Below are positions 6,749 through 11,733 of a DNA stretch of 11,733 nt, piece after piece. A program made the position numbers and the translations under genes. The DNA is from Kangiellaceae bacterium. Lineage in GTDB: Bacteria; Pseudomonadota; Gammaproteobacteria; Enterobacterales; Kangiellaceae. Each line of letters starts with the position of its first letter. Within the stretch, counting starts at the first letter, position 1. Under the pieces are notes generated by a model. It did not search any database, had not been told where the DNA came from, and was given only the letters and a program-made list of their open reading frames with translations. The stretch is from assembly GCA_030590405.1 (NCBI GenBank), contig JAUUYO010000096.1, positions 1-11,733 on the forward strand. Reading direction: 5' to 3'.

Positions 6749-8395
6749 AAATCTGATAATAAAGCTATTTACAGGGTTCTGACATCACTGCTTGTCATTT
6801 TGATGATAAGCGGTTGTAACGGCTTACCTGATAACCTGGTACGTGAAGTTGAGTTGATGGCTTATGCTCAGAAGCAACATCAAGGTTTCATTAAACGGGA
6901 AGAAAAAGCACTACAAGATCTTGACTCACACCAGCAGTCGGTTTTTCTACAGCCTTATGCCAGCAAAGAGAACTGGGCTCAGTTTTTCATAAAAGCAACT
7001 GAGCAGCTTAACTTGGCCGAGCAGCTTTATCGTTCAAAAATACGACCGGTGTTTGATGAAGACGATCAAAAAAGTGCAGCCGCGTTAAGGATCCTCATTA
7101 AACAATTCAAACAACAACTGGCGGACTCAAAAAAATCTGCGAGCCATACCAGTGAACGAATTGCATTCCTTATCAAAACTCGTGACTCAGCGCCAGCCGT
7201 TTATCAACAGGCGACACAGGCGTTATTAAAACTAAAAACAATTCAGGAACAGTTTAATAACAAAGCACATCAGGCAATTGCCGATTATAAAAACAAATCC
7301 GATGATATCAACCAGCGAATAACAGGGTTAAAAACTATTGTTGATGCAGGAGAACTGGCTGGCGATTTGCTTAACCAGCAATACAGTCAAGCCGATTCAC
7401 GAGATTATGCGATCTTTGGTGATGCAGCAGAAAATATTACTGGTATTTTGAAAAACGCGAAAAGTTACTTTTTTAAAAACTCCAGTAAACTGGATGAATT
7501 GTACAAAAGTTACGTCAAAGTATTAGCTGATCAACAGGTTGAATACTATATTGTGATCCGCAGAGCCAGCTGGTGTAACGGTGAATATTGCAATGAAGGA
7601 AGCACAAGAAGTTACTCTGCGGTAAAAGTGGATGGAAAAGTATTTGAGTATTTCGATCAACTGAACGTCAACACGATTGCGACTCTCCGCCAAAGCTGGG
7701 GAAGTCAGACATTTAAATCAGCTATCAAAGATGATATGTGGCGAGCGTTAGGTATCAGCCGGAGTAGTAACTGGCAACGCGGCCATACCGAAGCTGATTA
7801 CTGGGTCGATAAAATGTACGTCAAGGCATACCATAAATATGTCGAAGTGAATAATAATGAAATGAGTGAAACTGGCTGGGTTAACGTTGATGAAGCTCTC
7901 TACTGGAAACAATATGAAAATTTGGGTATGGCAATTTTAACCAAGCCTTATGGTTTTTATGAAGAAGACTCCTTAACTGACGCACAGCCAGTTGGTATGG
8001 CGACCATTGCCGAACCCGTTATGAAAGATGGTGTAGCTACTGGCTCCAACCAGTATGGTGAGTGGCGTCAGTCGAATGGGCATTCTTTCTGGTTTTACTA
8101 CGGAATGTACCGAATTTTTGGCGACCTGACAGGGCCATCACGTTATGGATATAATGACTGGAATGGTTATCGGGGCAGGCGTAATGGTTTTGGTTATTAT
8201 GGCCATAATAACCGTTATGGTACCTTTGGCGCTTCTACCTACTCAAATAATCGCTATCGAAACAGCCAGTTTGCCATACGCAATACGGATGCCGTCAATA
8301 GTGCTCATACTGGTCGTAAGACATCTGGCACAGCATCTGTCAGAGGTGCCAGTTCATCAAGTCGAAATCGTGGTCCATCGAGTCGCGGAAAATAA
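6746..8395 (+). CDS. Unrecognised lipoprotein: coiled-coil domain, conserved-looking middle, Gly/Arg/Tyr-rich tail
   Basis: I do not recognise this 549-residue family. A lipoprotein signal ends in ISGC (Cys24), with Asn at +2. Residues about 30-255 are charged and Gln/Lys/Glu-rich with heptad-like Leu and Ile spacing, likely a long coiled coil. A mixed domain follows (about 265-460). It contains two close cysteines in WCNGEYC (277 and 282), which could form a disulfide in the periplasm. It also has several aromatic-rich strands, ending near HSFWFYYGMYRIFGD. The last 80 residues are low complexity: Gly/Tyr/Asn/Arg then Ser/Arg/Gly (for example WNGYRGRRNGFGYYGHNNRY). It lies 76 nt after the DUF4178 gene, a gap with a 5-bp hairpin (GTAAA 6699-6703, TTTAC 6709-6713), and 21 nt before DUF350. 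The context implies it is the periplasmic component of the same system. Confidence 0.72.
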   Translation: MKSDNKAIYRVLTSLLVILMISGCNGLPDNLVREVELMAYAQKQHQGFIKREEKALQDLDSHQQSVFLQPYASKENWAQFFIKATEQLNLAEQLYRSKIRPVFDEDDQKSAAALRILIKQFKQQLADSKKSASHTSERIAFLIKTRDSAPAVYQQATQALLKLKTIQEQFNNKAHQAIADYKNKSDDINQRITGLKTIVDAGELAGDLLNQQYSQADSRDYAIFGDAAENITGILKNAKSYFFKNSSKLDELYKSYVKVLADQQVEYYIVIRRASWCNGEYCNEGSTRSYSAVKVDGKVFEYFDQLNVNTIATLRQSWGSQTFKSAIKDDMWRALGISRSSNWQRGHTEADYWVDKMYVKAYHKYVEVNNNEMSETGWVNVDEALYWKQYENLGMAILTKPYGFYEEDSLTDAQPVGMATIAEPVMKDGVATGSNQYGEWRQSNGHSFWFYYGMYRIFGDLTGPSRYGYNDWNGYRGRRNGFGYYGHNNRYGTFGASTYSNNRYRNSQFAIRNTDAVNSAHTGRKTSGTASVRGASSSSRNRGPSSRGK

Positions 8396-8416
8396 CAAAC
8401 CATCAGGGGATAGTTA

Positions 8417-9325
8417 GTGAATATTGAACAATATTTATATTACAGCTTGTATGCGGTCTTGTACCTGTTTCTGGCAATCATCATGAAGTATATTTTAAAT
8501 TTTAGAACCGGGCATTTATATACTGCCGATAAAGAAATTGCCGAAGGAAATATGGCCGTGGGCTTAAGACGTTCAGGCGCTCAATTAGGACTGGCAATTG
8601 CCATGCTCGGTGTCATGTCGGGTACATCCACCAGCAATTTATGGAGCGATATAATCAGTACCGCCAGCTATGGTCTATTAGCGGTTGGCTTTATGCTGAT
8701 GTCTTTATTAATCACGGATAAAGCCATATTACCAGGTGTTGATAATTCTGACGAGTTGAAAAAAGGTAACATGGCGGTTGGCATGGTTGAGTTTGGCACT
8801 CTGATAATGACAGGCATGCTCGCTTATGCAAGCATCCGCGGCGACGAAGGTGGCCTGCTTTCTTCTCTGATCTATTTTGTTGCTGGCCAGCTCACCATCA
8901 TATTACTGGTGATCGCTTATGAAAAAATTCTTGCCAGAAAAATAAATCCTGTTCGCTGTGTCATGGAAAGTAATCTTTCCGCTGGTATTTATCTGTCTGG
9001 AAAAATAATTGCATACGGTTTTATCCTGCAAAGCGCAATTATCGGCAACGGTAGTGTTGGTAGCCAGTCATTCTCTATACAACCATTGTCTATACAAGCA
9101 TTGCCGATACAACCAGCATCGATACAGTCAATGGCAATAGACTATATTCTGGCGGCAGTCATGGGCATGATTATGCTGTATATATTTGAAATATTGATCG
9201 ACCGTTTAATCGTAACTTCTACCAAAATAAAAGAAATCATAGAAAAAGATCAGCAAGTGGCAGCCATTCAGTTATCTTTTGCAAAAATTGGTATGTCGTT
9301 AATTCTGGGTATGGCTATTTTATAA
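8417..9325 (+). CDS. DUF350 family integral membrane protein, duplicated
   Basis: A 302-residue membrane protein with about eight hydrophobic segments. A motif recurs four times: EGNMAVGLRRSGAQLG (43-58), KGNMAVGMVEFGTL (116-129), ESNLSAGIYLSGKI (184-197) and DQQVAAIQLSFAKIG (278-292). Each precedes a membrane helix, as expected for two tandem DUF350 units each made of two half-repeats. The fourth copy is the most diverged. E. coli YjfL is a single-unit relative. The role is unknown; the family is recurrently linked to polyamine and glutathionylspermidine-type genes. The start is GTG at 8417, with AGGGG about 7 bases upstream. A pentapeptide repeat (220-239) is inserted between the third and fourth membrane motif units. 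The stop codon lies inside a strong hairpin (9319-9344). Confidence 0.85.
   Translation: MNIEQYLYYSLYAVLYLFLAIIMKYILNFRTGHLYTADKEIAEGNMAVGLRRSGAQLGLAIAMLGVMSGTSTSNLWSDIISTASYGLLAVGFMLMSLLITDKAILPGVDNSDELKKGNMAVGMVEFGTLIMTGMLAYASIRGDEGGLLSSLIYFVAGQLTIILLVIAYEKILARKINPVRCVMESNLSAGIYLSGKIIAYGFILQSAIIGNGSVGSQSFSIQPLSIQALPIQPASIQSMAIDYILAAVMGMIMLYIFEILIDRLIVTSTKIKEIIEKDQQVAAIQLSFAKIGMSLILGMAIL
9074..9133 (+). repeat. Four 15-bp coding repeats (SIQPL-type pentapeptides) inside DUF350
   Basis: The reading is SIQPL, SIQAL, PIQPA and SIQSM, followed by a fading AIDYI. At the DNA level the first two units are TCTATACAACCATTG and TCTATACAAGCATTG, differing at one base. The later two diverge more. They fall in a hydrophilic loop between membrane helices, so gain or loss of units would keep the frame and lengthen the loop by five residues at a time. 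Confidence 0.85.
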
Positions 9326-9344
9326 ATGGCCTTCCATTTATAAA
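9319..9344 (+). other. Perfect 11-bp hairpin with CCTT loop across the DUF350 stop codon
   Basis: The arm TTTATAAATGG (9319-9329) pairs completely with CCATTTATAAA (9334-9344), leaving a four-base loop. The DUF350 stop (TAA 9323-9325) lies in the left arm. The downstream gene starts at 9372, with a weak AGG ribosome site ten bases before it. No T-run follows, so this does not look like a simple terminator. It may stabilise the upstream message, slow re-initiation, or tune the ratio of the membrane protein to the enzyme genes. Confidence 0.8.
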
Positions 9345-9371
9345 TACAGATCTTATTCAGGTTTATTTTTA

Positions 9372-11078
9372 ATGTCCTTAAATCCAAATCCAAATCAAAA
9401 CTCAAATTCAACCGCTCGACTTCTGCCTGTTTTGCTCGCCTTTTGTATGTTTTCTACCGGGGCGAGCGGATTGGTCAATGAATATGTTCTGGCCACCATA
9501 ACGACTTATATTCTTGGCAACTCAATCGAGCAGTTTTCAATCGTTATTGCATCCATGATGTTTATGATGGGGATATCCGGCTTGGTCCAAAGCAAGATGT
9601 CTGACAATAACCTGATTGGAAAATTTGTAACCGTTGAAGTCTTTATGGCTATTCTTGGAGCTTTTTCCCCGTTGGCTATTTACGGAGCTTATGGCTATCT
9701 GACTGATCATTTTTTGTTAGTTCATTATTTCTTTGTTTTATCTGTCGGTTTTTTGATTGGTTTTGAAATACCGCTGGTCATGCGTATTATTGAGCAGAAT
9801 AAAATTGATTTAAAAACCAACCTGACGCTTGTTTATGCAATGGACTATATTGGCGCTTTTATTGGTGCGATTATCTGGGTAAAGTTTTTATTAAAAAACT
9901 ACCCATTAACAGAAATCAGTTTTATTGTGGCCGGTTTTAATTTTTTTATCGCCTTACTGACGGTTATTTATTTCCTGCATACAAACATTATAAAAAAGCG
10001 ATGGCAGACGATATCGTTAGTTTCGATTGCGATTGTTGCGTTAGCAATGGGTTATACTAATAATCGTGAAATAAGCCTTCTGTTTGAGCAAAAATTTTAC
10101 GATGATCCAGTCGTCTATCAACAAACAACTAAATATCAACACCTGGTCATTACAGAAAATAAAAAAAGAGGAGATATCAGGCTCTATATTAACGGTAATA
10201 CTCAATTTTCTTCACTGGATGAAAAGCGTTATCATGATCTGCTTGTTCATCCGATCATGTCGCTTGCCAAACCAGAACATGTTCTTATACTTGGTGGTGG
10301 TGATGGACTGGCTCTCAGAGAAGTTCTTAAATATCCAGATATAGAGTCGGTCACCCTGGTCGATCTTGACCCCGAAATGGTGAAGCTTGCAGCAACCAAT
10401 AAATATCTTCGCCGTATCAATGACAATGCTTTCGATGACGCCCGACTTAAAGTTCAATCTGCGGGTGGGCTGATTGATGTGTCGATCCGAAGCCTCTATC
10501 TGGATACTGGCGAAACGGATCAACAGGAAAACCCGGTTATGCAAAGAGTCGCATCAGTAACCGTTTATAATATTGATGCGGATCAGTTTATAAAAAAACA
10601 ATCACACACCCTATGGGATGCAATTATTATTGATTTCCCTGATCCTTCTTCGATTGAACTGGGAAAGCTTTACAGTAAAGAGTTTTACACTCATCTAAAA
10701 AAACATTTATCGCCAACTGGCTTTGTATCGATTCAATCGACATCACCTTATCATGCCAAAGAAGTTTTTTTATCCATAGCTCTCACCCTTGAATCAACAG
10801 GGTTAAAAACACTCCCATTCCGACAGAACATTCCTTCCTTTGGTGATTGGGGGTTTCATCTGGCTTGGAATGGTTTATGGTCAAAAGATGAAATAAAAAA
10901 GAAAATAAAACTTGTAGATGGCTTTGAAGTAAAAACAGATTTTATTACCGCTGATCTGATGCGTGCGTCTTTCGCCTTTGGCAAAGGCGAGCTGGAATCT
11001 GAAAAACACTGCATCAACACATTAATGTCTCCCTGTTTATTAACTCAGTATCTGGACTATAGCTGGCAGGTGGACTAA
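9372..11078 (+). CDS. speE: Membrane-anchored polyamine aminopropyltransferase (spermidine-synthase-like)
   Basis: A 568-residue fusion-type protein. An N-terminal membrane half has about seven helices (roughly 15-35, 52-73, 85-107, 115-137, 153-174, 181-202, 212-228). A cytosolic spermidine-synthase domain runs from about 240. The expected active-site pieces are present: YQH (255-257), YINGNTQFSSLDEKRYHDLL (272-291), GGGDG (308-312), the ribose-binding acid in VDLDPEM (Asp331), the DA pair (Asp402) and DFPDP (Asp421, Asp424). It should transfer an aminopropyl group from decarboxylated SAM to an amine; the acceptor is unknown. About 30-35 extra residues (roughly 362-396) separate DDARLKV from the DA strand. 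The N-tail is NPNPNQNSNS. It ends directly at the start of speD (TAAATG), so the two enzymes are probably translated together. Confidence 0.87.
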   Translation: MSLNPNPNQNSNSTARLLPVLLAFCMFSTGASGLVNEYVLATITTYILGNSIEQFSIVIASMMFMMGISGLVQSKMSDNNLIGKFVTVEVFMAILGAFSPLAIYGAYGYLTDHFLLVHYFFVLSVGFLIGFEIPLVMRIIEQNKIDLKTNLTLVYAMDYIGAFIGAIIWVKFLLKNYPLTEISFIVAGFNFFIALLTVIYFLHTNIIKKRWQTISLVSIAIVALAMGYTNNREISLLFEQKFYDDPVVYQQTTKYQHLVITENKKRGDIRLYINGNTQFSSLDEKRYHDLLVHPIMSLAKPEHVLILGGGDGLALREVLKYPDIESVTLVDLDPEMVKLAATNKYLRRINDNAFDDARLKVQSAGGLIDVSIRSLYLDTGETDQQENPVMQRVASVTVYNIDADQFIKKQSHTLWDAIIIDFPDPSSIELGKLYSKEFYTHLKKHLSPTGFVSIQSTSPYHAKEVFLSIALTLESTGLKTLPFRQNIPSFGDWGFHLAWNGLWSKDEIKKKIKLVDGFEVKTDFITADLMRASFAFGKGELESEKHCINTLMSPCLLTQYLDYSWQVD

Positions 11079-11483
11079 ATGACTGAAATTATACAACAAA
11101 AAACAGCGGATTTTTTTAAGCGAGAGGGCGCGGTTAGTTACGCGGGCGACCACTTGCTCATTGATTTCTGGGGTGCAAAAAACCTGGATAAGCTGGATGT
11201 AATGGAAAAGGCTTTCAGAGAAGCTATTGTTGCCGCAGGAGCCACTTTGTTACATATTCATCTCCATCATTTTTCGCCGACAGGCGGTATTTCTGGCGTT
11301 GCGGTGCTTGCTGAATCACATATCAGTGTGCATAGTTGGCCAGAAAAAAATTATGCGGCTTTTGATATATTTATGTGTGGCAATGCCGAGCCCCGTTTAG
11401 CAATCCCAATATTACAACAGGCATTTTCCCCTCAAGAAACAAAGGTGACAGAACTAAAAAGAGGAGTCGATACTGGCAATTAG
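11079..11483 (+). CDS. speD: S-adenosylmethionine decarboxylase proenzyme, class 1B type
   Basis: A 134-residue proenzyme that self-cleaves to form a pyruvoyl cofactor and decarboxylates SAM, giving the aminopropyl donor for the preceding enzyme. The cleavage site is LAESHISVHSWPE, with Glu79/Ser80 as the cut and Ser80 becoming pyruvoyl. His85 and Cys100 (in FDIFMCG) fall at the spacing of the catalytic His68 and Cys83 of the Thermotoga maritima enzyme, whose cleaved serine is Ser63. The length is that of the short bacterial/archaeal class. The N-terminus is about 17 residues longer than the T. maritima protein. Start ATG 11079 abuts the previous stop, with AGGTGG ending six bases upstream. 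No residue needed for processing looks missing. Confidence 0.95.
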   Translation: MTEIIQQKTADFFKREGAVSYAGDHLLIDFWGAKNLDKLDVMEKAFREAIVAAGATLLHIHLHHFSPTGGISGVAVLAESHISVHSWPEKNYAAFDIFMCGNAEPRLAIPILQQAFSPQETKVTELKRGVDTGN

Positions 11484-11510
11484 TTAACTCCTGAGCGTTA
11501 ATTAATTTTT
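11481..11510 (+). terminator. Weak intrinsic terminator after speD
   Basis: TAGTTAAC (11481-11488, starting with the speD stop codon) pairs with GTTAATTA (11497-11504) over 8 bp with one G-T pair and an 8-base loop. ATTTTT follows (11505-11510). The stem is AT-rich and so not strong, but position directly at the end of the last gene and the T-run support a terminator. Confidence 0.5.
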
Positions 11511-11733
11511 CATCCTGATAATTGTAGCTAAACCTGCTAAAAAACTCCTTGATCGAAAGATAGTGTGTCTAATGATGAAACGAACCCTCCATTGGAATTC
11601 ATAATACAAAATTTAATGTCCTTCTAACACATTGCCATCTTTTCGCCACATTGTGCCAGTGATTAACCTTTTTATTTCCATTTGAACACCTCAAATTTGC
11701 GTTTTAATGATTCTGCCCTGAAGACGAACAGAC
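11511..11733. other. Downstream spacer with no clear gene
   Basis: I see no recognisable coding region, RNA gene or repeat here. A 22-codon minus-strand frame (11681 down to 11613, starting MEIKRLITGTMWRKDG) has AGGTG at a reasonable distance before its ATG. It is too short to support on its own. The sequence may be the leader of a gene beyond the window edge. Confidence 0.4.

Noticed and set aside
8145..8417. Frame of 90 codons over the end of the lipoprotein gene
   Set aside because: Shadow of the low-complexity tail; no ribosome site, and its Val/Ile-rich reading arises from the repeated Tyr/Asn/Gly codons.
10212..10544. Minus-strand frame of 110 codons within the aminopropyltransferase
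   Set aside because: Opposite strand of the catalytic core, including the GGGDG motif; a shadow.
11613..11681. 22-codon minus-strand small protein (MEIKRLITGTMWRKDG...)
   Set aside because: There is a plausible AGGTG ribosome site, but the length is too short to separate from chance without conservation.

Overview
The window looks like a stretch of gammaproteobacterial chromosome. It is AT-rich (roughly 40% GC by eye) and densely coded, with Gram-negative lipoprotein signals (LGGC and ISGC lipoboxes) and family versions typical of aquatic or marine Gammaproteobacteria. No genus can be assigned from sequence alone.

Layout, left to right. (1) Bases 1-759, minus strand: the first 253 codons of a membrane sensor (TM, extracytoplasmic helical domain, TM, start of HAMP), cut off by the window edge before its output domain. 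(2) 760-1449: 690 bases without a convincing gene. They hold three 10-bp near-repeats (936-965) and short open stretches that may be a decayed gene. (3) 1450-1860, plus: a small MmcQ/YjbR-family protein. (4) 1951-3765, plus: a large exported lipoprotein metallopeptidase (PA domain plus M28 zinc peptidase, all five metal ligands present). (5) 3766-4247: a gap with an 11-bp perfect inverted repeat, a short transposase remnant (probably IS982-like) and a second set of three 10-bp repeats. (6) 4248-11483, plus: seven co-directional genes in tight order, with gaps of 41, -1, 76, 21, 46 and 0 nt. They encode an XpaC-like membrane protein, TelA, a DUF4178 protein, an unrecognised lipoprotein, a duplicated DUF350 membrane protein, a membrane-anchored spermidine-synthase-like aminopropyltransferase, and S-adenosylmethionine decarboxylase (SpeD). 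A weak hairpin terminator follows the last stop. (7) 11505-11733: downstream spacer with no clear gene.

The seven-gene block is the notable part. SpeD would make decarboxylated SAM, and the aminopropyltransferase, tethered by about seven transmembrane helices, would use it on an amine at the membrane. DUF350 and the XpaC-like protein sit in the inner membrane, the lipoprotein would face the periplasm, and TelA and DUF4178 would be cytosolic. No ornithine or arginine decarboxylase is present, so the amine acceptor is unknown. DUF350, DUF4178, SpeD and spermidine-synthase genes are known to co-occur in bacterial genomes near envelope-stress genes. The exact chemistry is not established to my knowledge. 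The most plausible inference is an envelope-stress or membrane-modification system using aminopropyl groups.
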